Assembly (NCBI GenBank): GCA_007117255.1
Contig: SKGU01000105.1
Coordinates: forward strand, 1-6,146
DNA length: 6,146 nucleotides
Direction of reading: 5' to 3'
Origin: Natronohydrobacter sp.
GTDB lineage: Bacteria; Pseudomonadota; Alphaproteobacteria; Rhodobacterales; Rhodobacteraceae
Shown here: positions 1 to 4,582 of the stretch, in pieces
Layout of the letters: every line of letters begins with the position of its first letter
Numbering within the stretch: position 1 is the stretch's first letter
The notes under the pieces: model-generated
What the model was told of the DNA's origin: nothing
Databases searched by the model: none
The model's input: the letters and a program-made list of their open reading frames with translations, nothing else
Made by a program: the position numbers and the translations under genes

Positions 1-88
1 CAAGGGCATCAATCGCATCCGCAGCGCGCGCAAGCCAAAGGACTTTACGAAACGCAGCAGTATTGCGACGGTCGATTGACCAGCCCAT
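1..88 (-). CDS. possible 5' end of a minus-strand gene (partial, unidentified)
   Basis: This is an alternative reading of the left edge. An ATG at 88-86 (minus strand) opens a frame of 29 codons that runs off the window, beginning MGWSIDRRN and continuing as an Ala-rich, helix-like stretch. In its favour, an AGAGG ribosome-binding sequence lies five bases upstream (94-98). A promoter-like pair with exact 17-base spacing lies further upstream (174-202). The long non-coding stretch to its right would also make sense as an upstream region. Against it, third-position GC is only about half, lower than in the overlapping plus-strand tail. The family is not recognised. Confidence 0.28.
   Translation of the reverse strand, partial: MGWSIDRRNTAAFRKVLWLARAADAIDAL
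2..79 (+). CDS. possible 3' end of a plus-strand gene (partial, unidentified)
   Basis: A reading frame open from the left edge ends at a TGA after 25 sense codons. The tail is strongly basic (several Arg and Lys) and ends ...SSIATVD. Its codons (AAG, GGC, ATC, CGC, GCG) are GC-rich at the third position, about 17 of 25, which suits this genome better than the competing minus-strand frame over the same bases. I do not recognise the family, and 25 codons are too few to assign one. The main alternative is the minus-strand ORF starting at 88; both cannot be real. A third frame, from base 1, is also open to a TAA at 253-255. Confidence 0.3.
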   Translation, partial: KGINRIRSARKPKDFTKRSSIATVD

Positions 89-173
89 TCTTGCCTCTGC
101 CTCTGTCAGCGCCTTCTCTTAAATGGAAGATCGCCACTTTTATTTTATGCTCCGTTAAGAGCTTGTTAGGGGA

Positions 174-202
174 ATTCTACACAGGACCGTTGCTTTTTGC
201 AA
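174..202 (-). promoter_or_regulatory. possible sigma-70-type promoter reading leftward
   Basis: On the minus strand, TTGCAA (bases 202-197) and TAGAAT (bases 179-174) are separated by exactly 17 bases. TAGAAT matches the -10 consensus at five of six positions, and TTGCAA matches the -35 consensus at four of six. Transcription would start near 167 and enter the possible minus-strand ORF starting at 88. If the left edge is instead the tail of a plus-strand gene, this match may be chance or may drive a small RNA. Confidence 0.3.
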
Positions 203-263
203 TCGCTCTGGGAGTGATGTCCACCACACCGGACAATCACAACCCGAAATTGTAACCTCGCTA

Positions 264-286
264 TGACACGCTACAAATTGGTGTCA
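264..286. repeat. inverted repeat TGACAC / GTGTCA
   Basis: Perfect six-base arms, TGACAC (264-269) and GTGTCA (281-286), flank an 11-base AT-rich spacer. A second nested pair, CTATGA (261-266) and TCATAG (291-296), surrounds it, so two alternative pairings are possible. It could be an operator or a weak hairpin; nothing identifies the binding protein. Confidence 0.4.
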
Positions 287-319
287 CTCATCATAGCCTA
301 AACTTTGTAAGCCACACAT

Positions 320-342
320 CATTCAGACCTGAATGAGCATTC
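320..342. repeat. three alternating half-sites CATTCAG / CTGAATG / CATTC
   Basis: CATTCAG (320-326), two bases, then CTGAATG (329-335) form a perfect 7+7 dyad. Two more bases on, CATTC (338-342) pairs equally well with GAATG (331-335). The result is a regularly spaced run of half-sites in alternating orientation. The short loops make an RNA hairpin unlikely, so a protein-binding operator is the better guess. It matches none of the LexA, FNR or CtrA consensus sequences I know. Confidence 0.45.
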
Positions 343-420
343 ATATACAACATGCTGATGCCGGATCAGACCCGGAATGCGTGTTGCGCAACCGCCACAA
401 GAGCCAGTCGCGCAACGTAA

Positions 421-738
421 TCAGCGCCGTTCGCGCGCTTTGCCCAACTCTCGGTCCAGAATGTTGCGCATCTTGTCGACCGCGCCGGTGATCGCGGATT
501 GCAGGTTATCGGCAGTGTTTGTCGCGCTTACAGGCTGGCGCCCTTCAAGGCGTGCCTCGATCATGCAACGCTTGTCATCCGGGCCGCTTTTTTCCGCGTT
601 CTGATCCTGCAAGTGAACTTCGATCCGGGTGATTGGTCCGGACACGGCATTCAATTTTGACGCGATCACACCTTCGACAAAGCGCACAACGTCGTCGCGT
701 CCGGAGATCGTGTTGTCAGTGTTAACCTGAATATGCAT
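421..738 (-). CDS. HPF/RaiA-family ribosome-associated protein
   Basis: This 105-residue protein belongs to the short HPF/RaiA fold family, whose members bind the 30S subunit near the mRNA/tRNA channel and silence or protect idle ribosomes. The N-terminal strand (MHIQVNTDN), a first helix at about 14-31, the strand ITRIEVHLQDQN (36-47), the signature KRCMIEARLEGRQP (56-69) and a C-terminal helix at about 75-100 fit the beta-alpha-beta-beta-beta-alpha layout. There is no C-terminal dimerisation domain of the long HPF type. The KRCMIEARLEGRQP segment resembles the stand-alone 'HPF/RaiA family' proteins common in proteobacteria more than the hpf gene that sits beside rpoN and ptsN, and none of those neighbours is present. 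It lies 69 bases after folA in the same direction and may be co-transcribed or have its own promoter (768-796). The purine-rich stretch before the ATG is only a fair ribosome-binding site. Confidence 0.82.
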   Translation of the reverse strand: MHIQVNTDNTISGRDDVVRFVEGVIASKLNAVSGPITRIEVHLQDQNAEKSGPDDKRCMIEARLEGRQPVSATNTADNLQSAITGAVDKMRNILDRELGKARERR

Positions 739-756
739 CTCTTCTCTACTCTCACT

Positions 757-771
757 GTTTCAAGCTGAAAC
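757..771. repeat. inverted repeat GTTTCA / TGAAAC between folA and the HPF-like gene
   Basis: Six-base perfect arms (757-762 and 766-771) are separated by AGC. The dyad sits in the 69-base gap after folA and shortly before the HPF-like start. As RNA it gives a small hairpin without a following T-run, so it is a poor intrinsic terminator. As DNA it could be an operator at the putative -10. Confidence 0.35.
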
Positions 772-796
772 TATGTTCGACTTAGGCGAGTTGCAA
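768..796 (-). promoter_or_regulatory. possible promoter for the HPF-like gene
   Basis: On the minus strand, TTGCAA (796-791) is followed 17 bases later by TAGTTT (773-768). The -35 part is fair (four of six) and the -10 part poor (three of six). The dyad GTTTCA-AGC-TGAAAC (757-771) overlaps the -10. Together these would allow the HPF-like gene to be expressed separately from thyA-folA, as expected for a starvation-responsive ribosome factor. Confidence 0.25.
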
Positions 797-807
797 CCAG
801 TCGCGCC

Positions 808-1290
808 CTAGGCCCGCAGAAATTCCATCAGATCACAGCGCGGTCCCTCTTCGCGCAACGTCACTTTGGCGTTCAGACGCCATTCTTTCGGGTCGACATC
901 CGGAAAGAATGTATCCGCGTCAGACACATCCAACCCCACCTCGGTGATCAGCAAACGATCGGCGGCTGGCAGGAATGCCTTGTAAATCGCTGCGCCCCCG
1001 ATCGCATAGACCCGCAGAAATCCGGCACGATGCGCCGTATCAAGTGCGGCATCCAACGGCACGAAAGCTGTATTCTCTTCTTGTGGGTAGCTCTGAGTGG
1101 TTACGACGATATTCAATCGCCGCGGCAATGGTCTGCGCGGCAAGCTGTCCCAGGTCTTGCGCCCCATGATGATCGCGCCGCCAAGCGTCTCGCGCTGGAA
1201 GAACGCCAGATCTTCGGGCGCGTGCCACGGTATTGTGCCGTTCCGACCAATTGCACCATTGCGGGCGCGTGCGACGATCAGCGACAGCAT
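808..1290 (-). CDS. folA: dihydrofolate reductase
   Basis: This cytoplasmic enzyme reduces dihydrofolate to tetrahydrofolate with NADPH and is the target of trimethoprim. The product is 160 residues; the E. coli enzyme is 159. It aligns almost without gaps at the N-terminus: Ala7, the Met20-loop stretch ending in Pro21-Trp22, and the acidic catalytic residue Asp27 in the segment PEDLAFF. The NADPH-binding segments follow: GRKTW (43-47), the RRLNIVVT strand (57-64) and the GG motif of AIGGAAIYKAFL near residue 100. The C-terminal TEVGL and DTFFPD segments match the family. The ATG directly follows the TAG stop of thyA, so translation is probably coupled. The partner enzyme ThyA produces the dihydrofolate that this enzyme recycles. 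Nothing suggests an acquired resistance allele: it lies in its natural thyA context with no cassette or mobile element. Confidence 0.97.
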   Translation of the reverse strand: MLSLIVARARNGAIGRNGTIPWHAPEDLAFFQRETLGGAIIMGRKTWDSLPRRPLPRRLNIVVTTQSYPQEENTAFVPLDAALDTAHRAGFLRVYAIGGAAIYKAFLPAADRLLITEVGLDVSDADTFFPDVDPKEWRLNAKVTLREEGPRCDLMEFLRA

Positions 1291-2070
1291 CTAAACTGCC
1301 ACCGGCGCCTTGATCGCGGGGTGCGGATCGTAATCATGGATGCGGAAATCCTCGTATTTGAAGTCAAAGATCGTGTCAGGAACGCGCAGGATTTCCATAC
1401 GCGGCAAGGGGCGCGGCGCGCGCGCAAGCTGGGTCTGCACCTGATCCATGTGGTTGGAATAGATATGCGCGTCGCCCATTGTATGCACGAATGTGCCCGG
1501 CTTCAGCCCTGTGACGCGCGCCAGCATCATCTGAAGCAGCGCATAAGAAGCGATGTTGAACGGCACCCCAAGGAACATATCAGCAGAGCGCTGATACAGT
1601 TGCAGATGCAGCTTGCCCGCCAGAACCCGCACTTGCCACAGCGTGTGGCAAGGCGGCAGCGCCATGTCCGGCACATCGGGCGGGTTCCAGGCGGACACGA
1701 TCATGCGGCGGCTGTCAGGGCTTTCACGGATCTGACGGACCAGCCCGGCGATTTGATCTACACCGCCGAAATCGCGCCACTGGCGACCATAAACCGGCCC
1801 CAGATCGCCCGCCTCATCGGCCCATTCATTCCAGATGCTGACGCCATTTTCTTGCAGATATCGAACATTTGTATCCCCGGAAAGGAACCAGAGCAGCTCA
1901 TGGATTACAGATTTCAGATGTACGCGCTTGGTTGTGACCAGCGGAAACCCATCGGCCAGATCATAGCGCATCTGCATGCCGAATACGGATAACGTGCCGG
2001 TGCCCGTCCGGTCATCGGACGGAACACCATTGTCCAGAATGAACCGCAATCCATCAAGATACTGTTTCAT
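1291..2070 (-). CDS. thyA: thymidylate synthase
   Basis: This cytoplasmic enzyme converts dUMP and 5,10-methylene-tetrahydrofolate to dTMP and dihydrofolate. The 259-residue product is close to the 264 of E. coli and collinear with it. Visible features are Arg21 in DDRTGTGT (phosphate binding), Glu58 in IHELLWFL, the ENGVSIWNEWADE block, the partner-subunit arginines 121-122, and the nucleophile Cys141 in PPCHTLWQ. QLYQRSAD with Arg161, Asn172 in GVPFNIASY, the dUMP-contacting HIYSNH (202-207) and the conserved C-terminus YDPHPAIKAPVAV follow. All catalytic residues are present. The ATG is fixed by the conserved MKQYL start, although the upstream ribosome-binding sequence is weak. It is the first gene of a thyA-folA pair and is divergent from gloA across 122 bases. 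Confidence 0.98.
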   Translation of the reverse strand: MKQYLDGLRFILDNGVPSDDRTGTGTLSVFGMQMRYDLADGFPLVTTKRVHLKSVIHELLWFLSGDTNVRYLQENGVSIWNEWADEAGDLGPVYGRQWRDFGGVDQIAGLVRQIRESPDSRRMIVSAWNPPDVPDMALPPCHTLWQVRVLAGKLHLQLYQRSADMFLGVPFNIASYALLQMMLARVTGLKPGTFVHTMGDAHIYSNHMDQVQTQLARAPRPLPRMEILRVPDTIFDFKYEDFRIHDYDPHPAIKAPVAV

Positions 2071-2115
2071 AGCCCGTCCAGCCCACCAAATGAAGTATTC
2101 GGCACCATAAGTCGG

Positions 2116-2140
2116 ATAGGGTTGATTCTGAAACCCCTAT
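2116..2140. repeat. imperfect dyad in the thyA/gloA divergent promoter region
   Basis: ATAGGGTT (2116-2123) and AACCCCTAT (2132-2140) form an eight-base stem with one bulged C and an eight-base loop. It ends on the first base of the proposed gloA -35. It could be an operator shared by the divergent genes, but its function is unknown. Confidence 0.35.
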
Positions 2141-2167
2141 TGAACGCCAGCATACGGTTGTTATGTT
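2140..2167 (+). promoter_or_regulatory. possible gloA promoter
   Basis: TTGAAC (2140-2145) and TATGTT (2162-2167) are separated by 16 bases. Each matches the sigma-70 consensus at four of six positions. The distance to the gloA ATG (25 bases past the -10) would leave a short leader that still holds the AGGAG ribosome-binding site. Confidence 0.35.
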
Positions 2168-2192
2168 TCAGCCATCCCAACAGGAGAAACAC

Positions 2193-2615
2193 ATGCGCTA
2201 TCTGCACACAATGGTTCGGGTAAAGGATCTGGACACATCCATCGCCTTCTACAAATTGCTGGGGCTCGAAGAAACACGCCGCCATGACAGCGAAGCGGGG
2301 CGCTTCACGCTTGTTTTCATGTCCCCGCCCGGTCAGCCTGAATGCCCGGTCGAGTTGACCTATAACTGGGATGGCGATGAAGGGCTTCCGTCCGACAGCC
2401 GCCATTTCGGCCATCTTGCGTATGAGGTCGAGGATATCTACGCCAAATGTGCCGAATTGCAGGCCGCAGGCATCACCATCAACCGCCCCCCGCGTGACGG
2501 GCGTATGGCCTTTGTCCGCTCGCCGGACAATGTCTCAATCGAACTTCTGCAAGCAGGCGACGCGCTTGCACCGCAAGAGCCTTGGGCCAGCATGGAAAGC
2601 ACCGGGCATTGGTAA
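2193..2615 (+). CDS. gloA: lactoylglutathione lyase (glyoxalase I)
   Basis: It isomerises the hemithioacetal of methylglyoxal and glutathione to S-lactoylglutathione, the first step of methylglyoxal detoxification in the cytoplasm. From the ATG at 2193 the product is 140 residues, one vicinal-oxygen-chelate unit pair that would act as a homodimer. The N-terminus LHTMVRVKDLDTSIAFY and the block VELTYNWD match E. coli GloA closely. The four metal ligands are in place: His5, Glu54, His74 and Glu117. I chose 2193 over the ATG at 2163 because AGGAG (2182-2186) sits six bases upstream and homologues begin MRxLHTM. The C-terminal tail after residue 120 is slightly longer than that of E. coli. The gene stands alone, divergent from thyA and convergent with the ATPase gene. 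Confidence 0.95.
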   Translation: MRYLHTMVRVKDLDTSIAFYKLLGLEETRRHDSEAGRFTLVFMSPPGQPECPVELTYNWDGDEGLPSDSRHFGHLAYEVEDIYAKCAELQAAGITINRPPRDGRMAFVRSPDNVSIELLQAGDALAPQEPWASMESTGHW

Positions 2616-2630
2616 GGGATATCAGCCCTT
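2614..2630. terminator. small hairpin at the gloA/ATPase convergent junction
   Basis: AAGGG (2614-2618) and CCCTT (2626-2630) flank a seven-base loop. The hairpin includes part of the gloA stop codon and the whole ATPase stop codon. The stem is short and no T-run follows on either strand, so it is a weak bidirectional terminator candidate at best. Confidence 0.25.
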
Positions 2631-3464
2631 GCCTTGCATCGGTGAAAAGAAAATGCCGTCATCAATGACCGCCTGAACGGTCGCGCGTTTGACCATCTTT
2701 TCCTGCTGGGCAAAAGCATAGGTCAAAGACATGTCGCACAGCTGATTTATGAGGCGCGGAATCCCTGCCGTCGCCTCGTGAATTGCCTCGGCGGCCTGCT
2801 TGCTGAATGTTCCCGGCGTCCCCCCTGCCACCCGAAGACGATGAGCGATGTATTTCAGCACCGCTTCGGATTCCAGATATGGCAGATGATAATTCGCCGC
2901 GACACGCTGCGCGAACTGCACAAGCTCCGGGCGGCGCACATGATCACGCAATTCAGGTTGGCCAATCAGATACAGTTGTAAAACCTCTTCCTTGCCCAGA
3001 TTGATGTTTGTCAACATGCGCAGTTCTTCGAGCGCTTCCAGCGACAGGTTCTGCGCTTCGTCAATGACCAGCAGGACCCGTCGGCCCTCGTTATATTCCT
3101 GCACCAGGAATTCCTGTACCCGCAAAAACTTGGCTTCCTCGCTGATGTCCGACTTGGTCAGCTCCGGCAGCAGCCATTGCAGGATTTCGCGTGTGTTGGG
3201 TCGCGTATTGGTCACAAGCGCGATGGACAGCGAATCGTCATCTTCAATTTCTTCGATGAAATGCTGCAACAGCACCGTTTTGCCTGCGCCGATTTCACCA
3301 GTGACCAGCGTGATGGGCGCACGGGTCGCCAGCCCATACTGCAACATCGTATATGCCCCGCGCGCGGCATCGGACCAGAACAGAAATTCCGGGTCAGGCG
3401 TCAGCGAGAAAGGACGCTGCGCGAAACCGAAAAAGTCCAGATATGAACTGAAGCCTTTGGTCAT
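2622..3464 (-). CDS. AAA+ ATPase of the ExeA / XrtA-associated (TIGR03015-like) type
   Basis: This is a 280-residue cytosolic P-loop ATPase. The N-terminus has the family signature FFGFAQRPFSLTPDPEFLF (11-29). Walker A GEIGAGKT lies at 56-63, Walker B VLLVIDEAQ at 130-138, a sensor-1-like LIGQPEL at 166-172, and a possible arginine finger at QRV (186-188). The sensor-2-like GIPRLINQLC is at 234-243. The family includes ExeA/GspA (secretin assembly), MshM and the ATPase of exosortase loci. Unlike full-length ExeA it stops after the ATPase core and has no membrane segment or peptidoglycan-binding domain, which favours the exosortase/EPS-associated group. The ATG at 3464 is preferred over the in-frame TTG at 3491 because conserved sequence starts right after it. 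It is divergent from a sugar-phosphate transferase across 414 bases, so a role in surface polysaccharide or protein export is inferred. The substrate is unknown. Confidence 0.9.
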   Translation of the reverse strand: MTKGFSSYLDFFGFAQRPFSLTPDPEFLFWSDAARGAYTMLQYGLATRAPITLVTGEIGAGKTVLLQHFIEEIEDDDSLSIALVTNTRPNTREILQWLLPELTKSDISEEAKFLRVQEFLVQEYNEGRRVLLVIDEAQNLSLEALEELRMLTNINLGKEEVLQLYLIGQPELRDHVRRPELVQFAQRVAANYHLPYLESEAVLKYIAHRLRVAGGTPGTFSKQAAEAIHEATAGIPRLINQLCDMSLTYAFAQQEKMVKRATVQAVIDDGIFFSPMQGKG

Positions 3465-3527
3465 TAACTCTACTTCGGTGCAAATGGGCAAGCGGGGTGA
3501 CGACGAAACCTTGGTTAGCGCCCTGTC

Positions 3528-3556
3528 ATGGCAGGATTCAAGCCTGATTGCGTCAA
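3528..3556 (-). promoter_or_regulatory. possible ATPase-gene promoter overlapped by a dyad
   Basis: On the minus strand, TTGACG (3556-3551; five of six to consensus) is followed after 17 bases by TGCCAT (3533-3528; three of six). The -10 lies inside the dyad CCTG-TCATGG-CAGG (3522-3535), symmetric at 12 of 14 positions. That is where a repressor would sit. Confidence 0.3.
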
Positions 3557-3622
3557 TGCAACGACAATAGCGCCAATGATGCCATGATGATTCGCGTTTA
3601 TCACCTTGTTTCAGCCACAGTT

Positions 3623-3636
3623 ACAATCGAGATTGT
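3623..3636. repeat. dyad ACAATC-GA-GATTGT with an extra half-site
   Basis: Perfect six-base arms (3623-3628 and 3631-3636) surround GA. The right half also forms a looser inverted repeat with AATC at 3641-3644 (GATT-6-AATC). The site lies mid-way in the divergent region, so it could serve either gene. The binding protein is unknown. Confidence 0.4.
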
Positions 3637-3780
3637 GGTTAATCGGACTCATTAAGAAACAAAAGCGAACTCAGCATCGCTCTGTCCACAATACACTGAC
3701 AACCAAGGGGAAAACTAACAGATTCCAAGCCACGCTGTCGCATTTTGAGTGCATGGATACTTGGTAAAGGATAAGTAAAC

Positions 3781-3804
3781 GGTGTGGGATAGCAATCGCA
3801 CACC
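3781..3804. promoter_or_regulatory. 24-base imperfect palindrome upstream of the sugar-transferase gene
   Basis: The outer arms GGTGTG (3781-3786) and CACACC (3799-3804), the inner arms GAT (3788-3790) and ATC (3795-3797), and the central GC (3792-3793) make 20 of 24 positions symmetric. It ends 74 bases before the chosen ATG. The length and regular symmetry fit an operator for a dimeric regulator. As RNA it would form a stem of six plus three pairs with a four-base loop. No known consensus is recognised with confidence. Confidence 0.5.
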
Positions 3805-3878
3805 ACGACTGTAGCGAGATTATTGTAGTACCTGAGGTGACATCTGTCGCCCGAAAGAATTTGGCCTGGGAGAAGATC

Positions 3879-4577
3879 ATGTCAGTATCAGCCACGAGCA
3901 AAGGCAAGAAGATCATGCCGGAAAATGCGGTGGTAGAACATGCAAGCCTGTCCGCGTTGCGCCCAAGTATTTATCGTTCTGGTGGCAAGCGGGTATTCGA
4001 TCTTTTCCTCATCCTCATGATCTTGCCGATCGTCTTGCCGATCATCATCATTGTCACGCTGACGCTTCTTCTTCAGGGGGTCAGCCCGTTTTATTCTCAG
4101 GAACGCCTTGGGCTGAGAGGGCGCAGCTTTCGGATCTGGAAATTTCGGACCATGCATCCCAATGCCGATGTGATGCTTGAGCGCCTGCTTGAAGCTGATC
4201 CGGTGTTGCGCGCTGAATGGCAAGAAACTCAAAAGCTGAAAGCCGACCCTCGCGTGACCCGGTTGGGGCATTTCCTGCGCAAGACCTCCATCGACGAATT
4301 ACCGCAGCTTTTCAATGTTTTGATAGGGCAAATGAGCTTGCTTGGTCCGCGTCCGATGATGCTGGGACAACAACATCTGTACGGTCCCGCGCTGCCAGTC
4401 TACACATCCCTGCGTCCGGGTATTTCAGGGGTCTGGCAAACATCTGAGCGTAACGACTCACATTTCCAGCGTCGCGCAGAGCTGGACATAGAATATGCGC
4501 GCCAACTGTCTTTCACGACTGATTTGCGGCTCGTCGGCAGGACCCTGAGAACGGTGCTCTACAGCACGGGCTACTGA
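3879..4577 (+). CDS. polyprenyl-phosphate sugar-1-phosphate transferase (ExoY/PglC-like, Bac_transf family)
   Basis: It moves a sugar-1-phosphate from a nucleotide sugar to undecaprenyl phosphate at the inner face of the membrane, the first step of exopolysaccharide, O-antigen or glycan assembly. The product is 232 residues: a cytosolic N-tail, KRVFDLFL (37-44) leading into one hydrophobic segment (about 41-66), the KFRTM motif (88-92), the catalytic Asp-Glu pair at 139-140 in TSIDELPQLFNV, SLLGPRP (153-159) and RPGISGVWQ (179-187). It lacks the four-helix N-terminal half of WcaJ-type enzymes, so it is the short monotopic form. The sugar cannot be told from sequence. I chose the ATG at 3879 because GGGAG (3868-3872) lies six bases upstream. 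A GTG at 3837 would add 14 residues, and a third candidate ATG lies at 3915. The rhomboid gene follows after five bases. Confidence 0.94.
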   Translation: MSVSATSKGKKIMPENAVVEHASLSALRPSIYRSGGKRVFDLFLILMILPIVLPIIIIVTLTLLLQGVSPFYSQERLGLRGRSFRIWKFRTMHPNADVMLERLLEADPVLRAEWQETQKLKADPRVTRLGHFLRKTSIDELPQLFNVLIGQMSLLGPRPMMLGQQHLYGPALPVYTSLRPGISGVWQTSERNDSHFQRRAELDIEYARQLSFTTDLRLVGRTLRTVLYSTGY

Positions 4578-4582
4578 GTAAC

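Larger units (their letters stand above)
89..420. other. non-coding region with inverted repeats
   Basis: About 330 bases lie between the left-edge fragment and the end of the HPF-like gene. They are visibly more AT-rich than the flanking genes. I find no convincing gene. The plus frame open to 255 has no recognisable protein character, and its third-position GC is close to background. The region holds a promoter-like site on the minus strand (174-202), inverted repeats at 264-286 and 320-342, and the 10-base palindrome GTTGCGCAAC at 383-392. Part of that palindrome recurs as GCGCAAC at 410-416, just past the HPF stop. No hairpin followed by a T-run that would mark an intrinsic terminator is evident. 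Confidence 0.6.
3465..3878. other. divergent regulatory region between the ATPase and sugar-transferase genes
   Basis: These 414 bases are non-coding and AT-rich compared with the rest. They hold dyads at 3522-3535, 3623-3636 and 3781-3804 and a weak ATPase promoter candidate (3528-3556). I see no clear -10/-35 pair for the transferase. The ORFs that cross the region (plus strand to 3570, minus strand 3671-3916) show no recognisable protein. This is unusually long in a window where most gene junctions are 0 to 122 bases. Confidence 0.6.

Noticed and set aside
383..416. GTTGCGC / GCGCAAC stem as an intrinsic terminator of the HPF-like gene
   Set aside because: The loop is 20 bases and there is no T-run on the minus strand after the stem. 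The internal 10-base palindrome competes with the long pairing.
808..1290. folA as an acquired trimethoprim-resistance (dfr) gene
   Set aside because: It has normal chromosomal context directly after thyA, normal length and E. coli-like motifs, with no integron or mobile sequence around it.
1030..1992. A 320-codon plus-strand ORF opposite folA and thyA
   Set aside because: It is antisense to two genes with complete catalytic motifs, and its product is Arg/His/Gln-rich with no recognisable domain. It is a shadow frame of GC-rich coding DNA.
2992..3570. A 192-codon plus-strand ORF opposite the ATPase gene
   Set aside because: Ser/Arg-rich, low-complexity translation complementary to the Walker-motif region; no family features.
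3639..3655. CtrA-like site TTAA...TTAA in the divergent region
   Set aside because: The spacing is nine bases instead of the seven of the CtrA consensus, and the flanking C is missing.
3671..3916. An 81-codon minus-strand ORF in the ATPase/transferase gap
   Set aside because: No recognisable protein and no good ribosome-binding site. It overlaps the transferase start and the AT-rich regulatory region.
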